DNA of 64,000 bases from Curtobacterium sp. MCBD17_013 (GTDB lineage Bacteria; Actinomycetota; Actinomycetes; Actinomycetales; Microbacteriaceae), in assembly GCF_003234565.1 (NCBI RefSeq), contig NZ_QKTU01000003.1:62001-126000 (forward strand), in the 5' to 3' direction. The first letter of the stretch is position 1. The number at the start of each line of letters is the position of its first letter. The translations under genes and the position numbers were made by a program. Below, piece after piece: positions 17,060-25,903 of the stretch. Under the pieces are notes generated by a model. The model had not been told where the DNA came from. It made no database searches and saw only the letters and a list, made by a program, of their open reading frames with translations.

Positions 17060-18574
17060 TCACCCGACGAGACCGGACGCCTGCGCGACCGAGGGGACGG
17101 CCGGGCCGGGGAACACGTCGAGGACGAAGTCGTCCTCCTCGTGGTGCACGAGCGGTGACCGGGGCCAGCGCGCGCGGAGGCGGGCGTGCACGGCGTCGCC
17201 GTCGAGCGCAGCGTCGCCGATCGGGTGGCGCCAGTGGCATGCGACGAGGACCCCGTCCGGGTCGAGGGACCGGAACACCCGCTCGACCGTCGTTCCGAGG
17301 TCGGCGGCGCTCAGGTCGTGGCCGACCTCGGACAGCACGACGAGGTCGAAGCGCCCGTCCGGCCACTCCTGGGGGACGGTCATGCGGAGGAACGTCGCGC
17401 GCGGTGCCGTGCGGCGGGCCTGCTCGAGGGGTGCCCGGGCCATGTCGACGCCGAGCACCGCGTCCGTCCGCTCCGTGAGCTCACGGGTGAGGAACCCCGT
17501 CGCGCAGCCGATCTCGAGCGCGGACCGCCAGCGCTCCCGCGGGAGCGCCGCCATCGTGACGGCCCGCTTCCGGCGCTCGTACCAGTCGTGCTCGAAGTCC
17601 CGGCCGTCCGGTCGGCGCGCGGAGTGCGCCTCGGAGGACGCGCGGGTCCGCGAGCCGGACCCGTCCGGCGACGGCTGGTCCACCGGTCCGGGGTCGCCCC
17701 CGCCCGGTGCGGGGGGCGTCCTGGGGTCCTCCTCGGCGGGTGCTGCCGTCGTCCTGGAGTCCTCCCCAGCGGGTGCTGCCGTCGTTCCGGGCTCCTCGAT
17801 GCTCGGCCGCTCGGTGGCGGCGATGCGGAAGAAGACCTCCTCCGCGCGCGTGAAGTGCTCGAGGTGACGGAGGTCGACGATCGCCTCGTCGCCCGGGGCG
17901 TCCGAGAGGGCGCCGACCTGCGATGCGTACATCGTGAGCGCGATGAACTTCCGCTCACGCAGCGCGGGCGGGACCGGGAGGGCCGTGACACGGTCCCACG
18001 GACCGCTCGCCGACGCGGGGTCGTCCCAGTGCCACATCCAGATCGGGTACTCGACGAGCGTCACGCCGTCGTGGGCGGCGGCGGCCTCCTCGGCCACCTC
18101 GCCCGCGGCGCGGTGGTCGCGGTCACCGTCACCCGTCCACGGCGCCGCGAGGAGGGTCGGGGTCGGCATGCCCGCGAGGACGTGGTCGAGCGCGTCACGC
18201 AGCGTCGAGCGGTGCTCGCGGAGCTCGCCGTCCGGCAGGCGGACGCGGGTGGCGCGGATGTCCGCCTGGAGCACCTGGAGCGCCGTCGCGAACTCGGACT
18301 CGCGGAGCGCGGCGAGCCGCTCGGGCGTGGTCGTCGGGGAGTCCGGGTGCGACCGCTCGCCGCGCGTGGCGAGCAGGACCCGTGCCGGCAACCCGAGTTC
18401 GGCGGCCGTCGCCAGCAGCCCCCCGGCGGCGAGGGTCTCGTCGTCCGGGTGGGGTGCGAGCACCACGACCGACGCGATCCCGTCGAGGTCGAGCCGCTCC
18501 GTCGTCCGCTCCGCGAGGAACGTCGTCCACGACGCGGGGTCGGTGCCGGGCTCCCGGTGGTCGAAGCTCACCAT
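17060..18574 (-). CDS. fused PIG-L deacetylase / SAM-dependent methyltransferase
   Basis: A 504-residue two-domain protein. Residues 1-255 are a PIG-L (LmbE-like) zinc deacetylase with APHPDDE at 40-46 and a metal histidine in DRDHRAAG near 154. Residues about 258-322 are a disordered Pro/Ala/Glu linker with near-repeats of TTAAPA-x-E. Residues about 325-504 are a class I methyltransferase (NodS-like) with ALEIGCATGFL and VVLSEVGHDL. The ATG at 18574 has GAGGAGGACT upstream. The two activities are usually separate neighbouring genes. The product may be a modified sugar or small metabolite; the substrate is unknown. Confidence 0.88.
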   Translation of the reverse strand: MVSFDHREPGTDPASWTTFLAERTTERLDLDGIASVVVLAPHPDDETLAAGGLLATAAELGLPARVLLATRGERSHPDSPTTTPERLAALRESEFATALQVLQADIRATRVRLPDGELREHRSTLRDALDHVLAGMPTPTLLAAPWTGDGDRDHRAAGEVAEEAAAAHDGVTLVEYPIWMWHWDDPASASGPWDRVTALPVPPALRERKFIALTMYASQVGALSDAPGDEAIVDLRHLEHFTRAEEVFFRIAATERPSIEEPGTTAAPAGEDSRTTAAPAEEDPRTPPAPGGGDPGPVDQPSPDGSGSRTRASSEAHSARRPDGRDFEHDWYERRKRAVTMAALPRERWRSALEIGCATGFLTRELTERTDAVLGVDMARAPLEQARRTAPRATFLRMTVPQEWPDGRFDLVVLSEVGHDLSAADLGTTVERVFRSLDPDGVLVACHWRHPIGDAALDGDAVHARLRARWPRSPLVHHEEDDFVLDVFPGPAVPSVAQASGLVG

Positions 18575-18773
18575 GTCAGTCCTCCTCGGTCGTGTCGGAC
18601 GGGTGGTGCGCGGACGGCGCGGCGGTCGGGTGGAGCACCCTGCCACCGTACGCACGGAGGAGCGGCTGCGCCGCCGCCCGACAGATGTCGGGGATGCCGA
18701 CGCCATCGCATCCACAGGCGGTCCTCCGGTCCTCCTCAGACCGCTCATAGGCGAGTCCAGATACTCGGAAGAC

Positions 18774-19514
18774 GTGACCATCTCCCAGCCCTCAGCCGCT
18801 CCCCGTCTCACCCGTGCCGACGGCTCGCCGTTGCGCATCCTCGTCGTCGACGACGAGTCCAGCCTGACCGACCTGCTCTCCATGGCCCTGCGGTACGAGG
18901 GGTGGGACGTCACGAGCGCGAACGGCGGTCAGGACGCCCTGGCCAAGGCCCGCGAGTTCCGGCCGGACGCGATGGTGCTCGACGTGATGATGCCGGACCT
19001 CGACGGCCTCCAGGTCCTCAACCGACTCCGGCAGAACAACGACGACACCCCCGTCCTCTTCCTCACCGCGAAGGACAGCGTCGAGGACCGGGTGAGCGGG
19101 CTCACGGCGGGCGGCGACGACTACGTCACGAAGCCGTTCAGCCTGGAGGAGGTCGTGGCGCGGCTCCGCGGACTGATCCGACGGTCGCAGATCAGCATCG
19201 CCGAGGCCGGTGACTCCACGATCACCGTCGGCGACCTCGTGCTCGACGAGGAGTCGTACGAGGTGCACCGTGCCGGTCGGTCGATCGAACTCACCGCCAC
19301 CGAGTTCGAGCTCCTCCGCTTCCTCATGCGGAACCCGCGACGCGTGCTCTCGAAGGCACAGATCCTCGACCGCGTCTGGAGCTACGACTTCGGTGGCAAG
19401 TCGAGCGTGGTCGAGATCTACATCTCGTACCTGCGCAAGAAGATCGACGCGGGCGAGACGCCGATGATCCACACGGTCCGCGGCGTCGGCTACGTCATCA
19501 AGCCGACGTCCTGA
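18774..19514 (+). CDS. OmpR/PhoB-type response regulator
   Basis: A 246-residue regulator. The receiver domain has the acidic pair in LVVDDES, phospho-acceptor Asp70 in MVLDVMMPD and the lysine in YVTKPF. The C-terminal winged helix contains ELTATEFELLRFLMRNPRRVLSKAQILDRVW. The GTG at 18774 gives a 20-residue lead; GATACT just upstream may be a -10 box. It is cotranscribed with the kinase 48 bases downstream. It may control the MacB-type exporter encoded nearby, but that is only proximity. Confidence 0.93.
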   Translation: MTISQPSAAPRLTRADGSPLRILVVDDESSLTDLLSMALRYEGWDVTSANGGQDALAKAREFRPDAMVLDVMMPDLDGLQVLNRLRQNNDDTPVLFLTAKDSVEDRVSGLTAGGDDYVTKPFSLEEVVARLRGLIRRSQISIAEAGDSTITVGDLVLDEESYEVHRAGRSIELTATEFELLRFLMRNPRRVLSKAQILDRVWSYDFGGKSSVVEIYISYLRKKIDAGETPMIHTVRGVGYVIKPTS

Positions 19515-19562
19515 CCGACGGGTGACCACGCCCGGACCGCCCCGACGAAGGCACCTCCACCC

Positions 19563-21038
19563 ATGACGCTCCGTCGACGCCTCGTGCTCAGCATCGTCGC
19601 CCTCGTCGTCGCCGTGAGCGCGGTGATCGGCGCGGGCAGCATCATCGCGCTCGCGACCATCCAGACGACGAGCATCGACTCGCAGATCGAACATGCGACG
19701 GACCGGGCGCAGAGCCACCTGAACCAGGGCGGCGGCGGATTCGGAGGCGCGCCTCCCGACGATCTCGCCCGACCGGCGGGTCAAGCGGCCGGCACGCTCA
19801 CGGCCGTGTACCTCAACGGGAACCGTGTCTTCAGCACGATCATCCAGGAGAGCGGCTCCATCAAGCAGCTCACCGCGGGCCAGGCGCAGACGCTCGCGCA
19901 GGCGACCGTGGGGAACGGGGCGCAGACCGTGCACCTCGGGGGCAGCGTCGGTGACTACCGGGTCGCCGCGGTCGCGACCACGAACGGCGTGCTCGTCGTC
20001 GGCCTGCCGATGGCCCCGGTCTACGCGAGCATCTGGAACCTCATCTGGGTGGTCGTCGTCGTGATGGTCGTCGCGCTCGTCGCCGCGAGCCTCGTCGCCA
20101 CGTACGCCGTCCGCCGTTCCCTGCGCCCGCTCGAACGCGTCGCCGAGACCGCGACGACGGTCGCGCGCCTGCCCCTCGTCCGCGGCGACCAGCTCGCCGA
20201 CGTGCGGGTGCCGCAGCAGGACACCGACCCGCGGACCGAGGTCGGGCGCGTCGGCACCGCCTTCAACCGCATGCTCGGCCACATCGGCGACGCCATGCGT
20301 GCCCGTGAGGCCAGCGAGGACAAGGTCCGGCAGTTCGTCGCCGACGCGTCGCACGAGCTCCGGACCCCGTTGGCCTCCATCCGCGGGTACGCCGAACTGA
20401 CGCGGCGCATGTCCGTCGACCTGCCCGACGACGTCGTGTACGCCATGAGTCGCGTGGAGGCCGAGTCCGTCCGGATGACCGGGATGGTCGAGGACCTGCT
20501 GCTGCTCGCCCGACTCGACGAGGGGCGCGAGATCCAGTTCGACGACGTCGACCTGACCGGGCTCGTCCTCGACGCCGTGAACGACGCACACGCCGCCAGT
20601 CCCGGCCATCTCATCGACGTGGACGTGCCGGACGAGCCCGTCGTGGTGCTCGGCGACGCCGCACGGTTGCACCAGGTGGTCGTCAACCTCGTCACGAACG
20701 CCCGCACGCACACCCCGGACGGCACCCGGATCACGGTCGGGATCGCGACCGGGCCGGAGGGGGTGGACCTGACCGTCCGCGACACAGGACAGGGAATCGA
20801 CCCCGCGTTCCTGCCGAAGATGTTCGAGCGGTTCGCGCGTGCCGACAGCTCGCGGAGCCGGACCGCCGGATCGACCGGCCTCGGGCTCGCGATCGTCGAC
20901 GCGGTCGTCCAGGCCCACGGCGGCGTCGTGTCCGTCCGGAGTGTCCCGGGCGACACGGTGTTCACGGTCCGTCTGCCGGCGGTGCCGTCGAGCCCGGACG
21001 ACCTGCGCCGATCGGGAGTCGCCGCGTCGGGCGCGTGA
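19563..21038 (+). CDS. membrane sensor histidine kinase
   Basis: A 491-residue kinase. Two transmembrane segments (about 8-32 and 155-182) enclose an extracytoplasmic sensor region that starts with a Gly-rich patch. A HAMP domain follows, then the dimerisation domain with VADASHELRTPLASIRGY (phospho-acceptor near His264), and an ATPase domain with VNLVTNARTHTP, DTGQGI and GLGLAIVDAVVQAHGG. It is the partner of the response regulator at 18774. The signal is unknown. Confidence 0.93.
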   Translation: MTLRRRLVLSIVALVVAVSAVIGAGSIIALATIQTTSIDSQIEHATDRAQSHLNQGGGGFGGAPPDDLARPAGQAAGTLTAVYLNGNRVFSTIIQESGSIKQLTAGQAQTLAQATVGNGAQTVHLGGSVGDYRVAAVATTNGVLVVGLPMAPVYASIWNLIWVVVVVMVVALVAASLVATYAVRRSLRPLERVAETATTVARLPLVRGDQLADVRVPQQDTDPRTEVGRVGTAFNRMLGHIGDAMRAREASEDKVRQFVADASHELRTPLASIRGYAELTRRMSVDLPDDVVYAMSRVEAESVRMTGMVEDLLLLARLDEGREIQFDDVDLTGLVLDAVNDAHAASPGHLIDVDVPDEPVVVLGDAARLHQVVVNLVTNARTHTPDGTRITVGIATGPEGVDLTVRDTGQGIDPAFLPKMFERFARADSSRSRTAGSTGLGLAIVDAVVQAHGGVVSVRSVPGDTVFTVRLPAVPSSPDDLRRSGVAASGA

Positions 21039-21053
21039 GCGGTCGTCCGCCGG

Positions 21054-21082
21054 TTGTGGCCCTGCGGCGGGACTGGTACGCT
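21054..21082 (+). promoter_or_regulatory. probable promoter of rplJ-rplL
   Basis: TTGTGG (21054-21059), 17 bases and TACGCT (21077-21082) precede the L10 leader. It starts 16 bases after the kinase gene. Confidence 0.6.
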
Positions 21083-21088
21083 TCCGGA

Positions 21089-21293
21089 AGCCAAAGACCG
21101 CCGGTTGCCGCCGTGCCTGCACAGTTCCCACTGTCGCTGGTGTGGTGGCCGAAGGTCCTCGTCCGACGAGGCAGCCCGCGCAGGTGTTCCGAACCGCTCA
21201 CACGCCTCGCGTGGGTCCAGCTCCGAGCCTCTGCGCCGGAGCTTTTTTCGTGTTCGGGACCGGGGGCTGCCGGCACAGACCCTAAGGAGAGCC
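21089..21293 (+). promoter_or_regulatory. ribosomal protein L10 leader
   Basis: A structured leader of about 200 bases upstream of rplJ. In L10 leaders the L10-(L12) complex binds its own mRNA and represses expression. Here the leader ends in a terminator-like hairpin (AGCTCCG at 21219-21225, CGGAGCT at 21237-21243) followed by six T, so attenuation is likely. Upstream stems such as GGTCCTCGTCCGACGAGG resemble the L10-binding region. The family assignment is by position and features, not by a covariance model. Confidence 0.7.
21219..21248 (+). terminator. attenuator in the L10 leader
   Basis: AGCTCCG (21219-21225) pairs with CGGAGCT (21237-21243); T runs from 21243 to 21248. It is one of the few U-tailed hairpins in the window and stands 45 bases before the rplJ start. 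Confidence 0.75.
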
Positions 21294-21809
21294 ATGGCGA
21301 ACAAGGAAGCTGCGGTCGCCGAGCTGTCGGATCACTTCCGCAACTCGAACGCCGTCCTGCTGACCGAGTACCGCGGTCTCACGGTTGCCCAGCTCAAGCA
21401 GCTGCGGACTGACATCCGCGAGCACGCCACGTACGCCGTGGTGAAGAACACGCTCACGAAGATCGCTGCCAACGAGGCGGGCATCTCGTCGTTCGACGAC
21501 GAGCTGGCCGGTCCGTCCGCGATCGCCTTCGTGCACGGTGACACCGTCGCCGTCGCGAAGTCGCTGCGTGCATTCGCCAAGGCGAACCCTCAGCTCGTGG
21601 TCAAGGGGGGGTACTTCGACGGTAACCCCCTGACCGCTTCTGAGGTGGACAAGCTCGCCGACCTCGAGTCGCGGGAGGTGCTGCTCGGCAAGCTGGCCGG
21701 CGCCTTCAAGGCATCGCTGTTCGGCGCCGCGTACCTGTTCAACGCGCCCCTCTCGCAGGCCGTCCGCACCGTCGAGGCACTGCGCGAGAAGCAGGAGTCC
21801 GCAGCCTGA
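21294..21809 (+). CDS. rplJ: 50S ribosomal protein L10
   Basis: L10 anchors the L7/L12 dimers to the ribosomal stalk. The 171-residue protein begins [15 protein letters not shown] and contains the family pattern [17 protein letters not shown] and [10 protein letters not shown]. The C-terminal helix ([19 protein letters not shown]) should bind L12 dimers. The ATG at 21294 follows AAGGAGAGCC; upstream in-frame codons lie inside the leader. It is followed by rplL 45 bases downstream. Confidence 0.97.
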   Translation: MANKEAAVAELSDHFRNSNAVLLTEYRGLTVAQLKQLRTDIREHATYAVVKNTLTKIAANEAGISSFDDELAGPSAIAFVHGDTVAVAKSLRAFAKANPQLVVKGGYFDGNPLTASEVDKLADLESREVLLGKLAGAFKASLFGAAYLFNAPLSQAVRTVEALREKQESAA

Positions 21810-21854
21810 TCGGGCCTGCGGTAGACAACCACACCACGTAGCAAGGAGAGAACA

Positions 21855-22241
21855 ATGGCCAAGCTGTCCCAGGACGAGCTCATCGACGCCTTCAAGGAGC
21901 TCACGCTCATCGAGCTCTCGGACTTCGTCAAGAAGTTCGAGGAGGTCTTCGAGGTCACCGCCGCCGCTCCCGTCGCCGTCGCCGCCGCTGGTGGCGCGGG
22001 CGCCGCCCCGGCCGAGGAGGTCGAGGAGAAGACGGAGTTCGACGTCGTGCTCGAGTCCGCCGGCGACAAGAAGATCCAGGTCATCAAGGAGGTGCGCGCC
22101 CTCACGAGCCTCGGCCTCGGCGAGGCGAAGGCGCTCGTCGACGGTGCCCCCGCGAACGTCCTCGAGGGCGTCAACAAGGAGACCGCCGACAAGGCCGCCG
22201 ACCAGCTCAAGGGCGCCGGCGCGACCGTCACGGTCAAGTAA
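21855..22241 (+). CDS. rplL: 50S ribosomal protein L7/L12
   Basis: A 128-residue stalk protein that recruits translational GTPases. The N-terminal dimerisation helix region ([29 protein letters not shown]), an Ala/Gly-rich hinge and a C-terminal domain with [20 protein letters not shown] and [14 protein letters not shown] are all present. The ribosome site is AAGGAGAGAAC. A terminator follows 20 bases after the stop. Confidence 0.97.
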   Translation: MAKLSQDELIDAFKELTLIELSDFVKKFEEVFEVTAAAPVAVAAAGGAGAAPAEEVEEKTEFDVVLESAGDKKIQVIKEVRALTSLGLGEAKALVDGAPANVLEGVNKETADKAADQLKGAGATVTVK

Positions 22242-22261
22242 GACCCCTCGGTACCGCTCGC

Positions 22262-22299
22262 ACGGAGGCCGTCGTCCCCTCGGGGACGGCGGCCTCCGT
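22262..22299 (+). terminator. terminator after rplL
   Basis: Bases 22262-22279 pair with 22282-22299 in an 18-bp stem with one G-U pair, closed by CCTCGG. The base of the stem is ACGGAGGCCG / CGGCCTCCGT. TCGTTCC follows. Confidence 0.85.
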
Positions 22300-22408
22300 C
22301 GTTCCCGGGCCACGCACCGCCCGTCGTCGCCGGGCGCCACACGCGCACGCTCACCGACGGTGCGACGGCGCCCGTCCGCGTCGGCGCGCGCGACTACCCT
22401 GGACCCTC

Positions 22409-22429
22409 ATGACGAGGATCGCGCCGTGA
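22409..22429 (+). CDS. possible six-codon leaderless upstream ORF (MTRIAP)
   Basis: TACCCT (22395-22400) looks like a -10 box eight bases before an ATG. The ATG opens the reading frame M-T-R-I-A-P and stops at TGA 22427-22429, which overlaps the GTG start of the ABC exporter (GTGA). It may couple translation of the exporter, or it may be chance. Confidence 0.25.
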   Translation: MTRIAP

Positions 22430-24345
22430 GCCGGATGGACGCCGTCGCCGGCGGCGGTGGCATGCGGGGCGGTGGCGGGGGCGGACCCATGCGCGGCAAC
22501 CGGATCTCGAGCGGCGACCCGGACGCCCAGCGGGCCATGAACGCGGCAGCGCCGAAGATCCCCGACCTGCTCGGTCGCATCGCGGGGCTGTTCCGGCCGC
22601 ATCGCACGGCGATCATCGGGACCGTCGTGCTCGTGCTCCTCGGGGCGGCGCTCAGCGTGATCCCGCCGCTGCTCACCCAGAAGGCGTTCGACCTCGGCCT
22701 CTTCCCCCGGTCCGGACATCCCGACCTGCCCGTGCTCGGATGGCTCGTCGCGGGCATGGTCGCGCTGTGGATCGCGTCGGCGGGGCTCGGCGTCTGGCAG
22801 ACCTACCTGACCGCGACGGTCGGCAACCGGGTGATGGGTGCCATGCGCACGCAGCTGTTCGGTCACCTGCAGCGCATGGAACTCGCGTTCTTCACGCGCA
22901 CGAAGACCGGTGTCATCCAGTCGCGCCTCCAGAACGACGTCGGTGGGGTCGCGAGCGTCCTCAACAACACCATCTCGTCCGTCCTCGGCAACACCGTGAC
23001 CGTGATCGCCGCCGTCGTCGCGATGGTGCTGCTCAGTTGGCAGATGACGATCGTCGCGGTCGTGCTCCTGCCGCTGCTGGTGATCGCGCAGCGTCGCGTC
23101 GGCCGGGTCCGCGCCCGCATCGCCGCCGAGACGCAGGAGTCCCTGTCGGACATGACGGCGATCACCCAGGAGGCCCTGAGCGTGTCGGGCATCCTGCTCG
23201 CCAAGAGCTTCAACCGCCAGGGCGCCGAGATCGACCGGTACGAGGCCGAGAACCGCAACCAGATCCGCCTGCAGGTACGTCAGCAGATGTCCGGGCAGTG
23301 GTTCTTCGCGATCGTGCAGATCTTCCTGTCCGTGATCCCGGCGATCATCTACCTCGTCGCGGCCTGGCTCATCGTCGGTGGTGTGCCCGTCACCGCCGGG
23401 ACGATCGTCGCGTTCACCACCGTGCAGTCGCGGCTCTTGTTCCCGACGGTCGGGTTGCTCCGCGTCGTGCTCGACCTGCAGACGTCCGGGGCGCTGTTCG
23501 CGCGCATCTTCGAGTACCTCGACCTGCGGCCGGCCATCACCGACCCGGCGGATCCCGTCCCCGTGGACGAGTCGCGGATCGGCGCGCTCGCGTTCGAGGA
23601 CGTCACGTTCGTCTACCCGGACGGCGACCCGGACGAGCCGACTCTCCGTGGGTTGTCGTTCGACCTCGAGCCGGGACGTTTCGCCGCGTTCGTCGGACCG
23701 TCGGGCGCCGGCAAGACCACGATCTCGTACCTCGTGCCCCGGTTGTACGACGCGACGACGGGCACGGTCCGGTTCGCTGGCACCGACGTCCGCGCGATCG
23801 CGCAGGACGACCTGGTGCGGCACGTCGGCGTCGTGAGCCAGGAGACCTACCTGTTCCACGCGACGATCGCCGACAACCTCCGCTACGCCAAGCCGGACGC
23901 GACCGACGACGAGCTCCGCGCGGCCGCCCGTGCCGCCAACATCGACGCGACGATCCAGTCGTTCCCCGACGGCTACGCGACCGTCGTGGGGGAGCGCGGC
24001 TACCGACTCTCCGGCGGCGAGAAGCAGCGCATCGCGATCGCGCGCGTCCTGCTCAAGGACCCGCCGGTGCTCGTGCTCGACGAGGCGACGAGCGCGCTCG
24101 ACTCCATCTCGGAGCGGGTGGTGCAGGACGCCCTGGACGCGGCCGCCCGCGGTCGGACGACGATCGCGATCGCGCACCGGTTGTCCACCGTGCGGGACGC
24201 CGACGTCATCTTCGTCGTCGACCACGGCCGGATCGTCGAACGCGGCGACCACGAGGAGCTCCTGGCACTCGGCGGTGTCTACGCGGCGCTGCACCGTCAG
24301 CAGAACGAGCCGGTGGTCGCCGCTGCCCAGGGCGTCGAGGCCTGA
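22426..24345 (+). CDS. ABC exporter, fused membrane and ATPase domains
   Basis: A 639-residue half-transporter of the multidrug/lipid exporter class that works as a dimer. A Gly-rich N-terminal tail (GGGGMRGGGGGG) precedes six transmembrane segments at about 60-340. In the ATPase the Walker A motif is GPSGAGKTT near 425, the signature LSGGEKQRIAIARVL is near 528, the Walker B motif is VLVLDEATSAL, and the switch histidine lies in IAIAHRLSTV. The GTG at 22426 overlaps the stop of a six-codon frame; ATG 22435 is an alternative start. The substrate is unknown. Confidence 0.92.
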   Translation: MSRMDAVAGGGGMRGGGGGGPMRGNRISSGDPDAQRAMNAAAPKIPDLLGRIAGLFRPHRTAIIGTVVLVLLGAALSVIPPLLTQKAFDLGLFPRSGHPDLPVLGWLVAGMVALWIASAGLGVWQTYLTATVGNRVMGAMRTQLFGHLQRMELAFFTRTKTGVIQSRLQNDVGGVASVLNNTISSVLGNTVTVIAAVVAMVLLSWQMTIVAVVLLPLLVIAQRRVGRVRARIAAETQESLSDMTAITQEALSVSGILLAKSFNRQGAEIDRYEAENRNQIRLQVRQQMSGQWFFAIVQIFLSVIPAIIYLVAAWLIVGGVPVTAGTIVAFTTVQSRLLFPTVGLLRVVLDLQTSGALFARIFEYLDLRPAITDPADPVPVDESRIGALAFEDVTFVYPDGDPDEPTLRGLSFDLEPGRFAAFVGPSGAGKTTISYLVPRLYDATTGTVRFAGTDVRAIAQDDLVRHVGVVSQETYLFHATIADNLRYAKPDATDDELRAAARAANIDATIQSFPDGYATVVGERGYRLSGGEKQRIAIARVLLKDPPVLVLDEATSALDSISERVVQDALDAAARGRTTIAIAHRLSTVRDADVIFVVDHGRIVERGDHEELLALGGVYAALHRQQNEPVVAAAQGVEA

Positions 24346-24350
24346 ACGCA

Positions 24351-24383
24351 GGGTCTCGGGAGGCGCGGCGCCGCGGGAGACCC
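24351..24383 (+). terminator. terminator-like hairpin after the ABC exporter
   Basis: GGGTCTC (24351-24357) pairs with GAGACCC (24377-24383) around the self-complementary CGCGGCGCCGCG (24364-24375). It begins five bases after the stop and contains a copy of the recurrent GGGAGGCGCGG motif. Confidence 0.7.
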
Positions 24384-24459
24384 GTGCGACGTCCGCTGCC
24401 GGGGGCGTTCGCCGACCTGCCAGGTCATGCGGCAGGGGCACGACGTACACTCGATGACC

Positions 24460-25824
24460 GTGCGCTACGCCAACTCCGTCATCGACCTGGTCGGGAACAC
24501 CCCGCTCGTCCGCCTCAACTCGGTGACGGCGGGGATCGCCGCGACCGTCCTCGTCAAGGTCGAGTACTTCAACCCGGGTGGCTCGGCCAAGGACCGCATC
24601 GCCACCCGGATCATGGACGACGCCGAGGCGAAGGGGCAGCTCGGACCGGGCGGCACGATCGTCGAGCCCACGAGCGGCAACACCGGCGTCGGTCTGGCGC
24701 TGGTCGCCCAGCAGCGTGGGTACCGGTGCGTCTTCGTCCTCCCCGACAAGGTCGGCGAGGACAAGCGCAACGTCCTCACCGCCTACGGTGCCGAGATCGT
24801 CATCACCCCGACCGCCGTGCCGCCGGAGCACCCCGAGTCCTACTACTCGGTCTCCGACCGCCTGGTGCAGGAGATCCCCGGCGCGTTCAAACCGAACCAG
24901 TACGCCAACCCGAACGGGCCGCGCAGCCACTACGAGACGACCGGCCCCGAGATCTGGCGGGACACCGACGGGACGATCACGCACTTCGTCGCGGGCGTCG
25001 GAACCGGCGGCACGATCAGCGGGACGGGACGGTACCTCAAGGAGGTCTCGGAGGGCGGCGTGCGCATCGTCGGTGCGGACCCCGAGGGCAGCGTCTACTC
25101 CGGCGGCACCGGACGCCCGTACCTCGTCGAGGGTGTCGGTGAGGACTTCTGGCCGCCCGCCTACGACGGCAGCGTCGTCGACGAGGTCATCGCGGTCTCG
25201 GACGCGGAGTCGTTCGCGATGACCCGCCGCCTCGCCCGCGAGGAGGGCCTGCTCGTCGGTGGCTCCAGCGGCATGGCCGTCGTGGCCGCCCTCCGTGCCG
25301 CGCGCGATCTCGGACCGGACGACGTCGTCGTCGTGCTCCTGCCGGACGGGGGCCGTGGCTACCTCGGCAAGATCTTCAACGAGCGCTGGATGCGCTCGTA
25401 CGGGTTCGTCGAGACCGAGGACGAGCGCACGGTCGGCGCACTCCTGCAGGCCAAGACCGGCGCCCTGCCGGACCTCGTGCACGCCCACCCGTCGGACACC
25501 GTGCGCGACGTCATCGACATCATGAAGACGTACGGGGTCTCGCAGATGCCGGTGCTCTCGGCCGAGCCGCCCGTCGTCATCGGCGAGGTCGTCGGCGCGA
25601 TCGAGGAGCAGGAGCTGCTCGAGGCCGTGTTCACGGGCGCGGCCCGCATGACCGACTCGCTGTCGGCCTCGGTCGGCGACCCGCTGCCGATCATCGGCGT
25701 CGGTGAGTCCGTCACGGCTGCCCGCCGTGCGCTCGAGGACACGAACGCCCTGCTCGTCGTCGAGGACGGCAAGCCCGTCTCGGTCGTCACCCGCCACGAC
25801 CTGCTCGCGTTCCTGTCCGCGTAG
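24460..25824 (+). CDS. cbs: cystathionine beta-synthase
   Basis: It condenses homocysteine and serine to cystathionine, the first step of reverse transsulfuration. The 454-residue protein has the PLP domain with SAKDRI (Lys44) and EPTSGNTGVG, a GTGGTISG phosphate loop, and a C-terminal pair of CBS domains from about 335 onward (VRDVIDIMKTYGVSQMPVL). The GTG at 24460 is chosen because TACACT (24446-24451) ends eight bases before it, suggesting a leaderless mRNA; the ATG at 24454 would precede the transcript start. It forms an operon with metB. Confidence 0.92.
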   Translation: MRYANSVIDLVGNTPLVRLNSVTAGIAATVLVKVEYFNPGGSAKDRIATRIMDDAEAKGQLGPGGTIVEPTSGNTGVGLALVAQQRGYRCVFVLPDKVGEDKRNVLTAYGAEIVITPTAVPPEHPESYYSVSDRLVQEIPGAFKPNQYANPNGPRSHYETTGPEIWRDTDGTITHFVAGVGTGGTISGTGRYLKEVSEGGVRIVGADPEGSVYSGGTGRPYLVEGVGEDFWPPAYDGSVVDEVIAVSDAESFAMTRRLAREEGLLVGGSSGMAVVAALRAARDLGPDDVVVVLLPDGGRGYLGKIFNERWMRSYGFVETEDERTVGALLQAKTGALPDLVHAHPSDTVRDVIDIMKTYGVSQMPVLSAEPPVVIGEVVGAIEEQELLEAVFTGAARMTDSLSASVGDPLPIIGVGESVTAARRALEDTNALLVVEDGKPVSVVTRHDLLAFLSA

Positions 25825-25903
25825 CCGTTCCCGGCCCCGCTGGGCAGCCCCGCCGTGGAGCCGTCCGACCATCCACCCCGCCGTCATCACCAGGAGTCAC
25901 CCC

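Noticed and set aside
22351-25890. A 1179-codon minus-strand open frame opposite the ABC exporter and cbs
   Set aside because: It is His/Arg/Asp-rich shadow sequence without motifs, and both plus-strand genes have complete catalytic motifs.
25825-25903. SAM-sensing riboswitch before metB
   Set aside because: The 79-base gap after cbs is too short and lacks the conserved stems.
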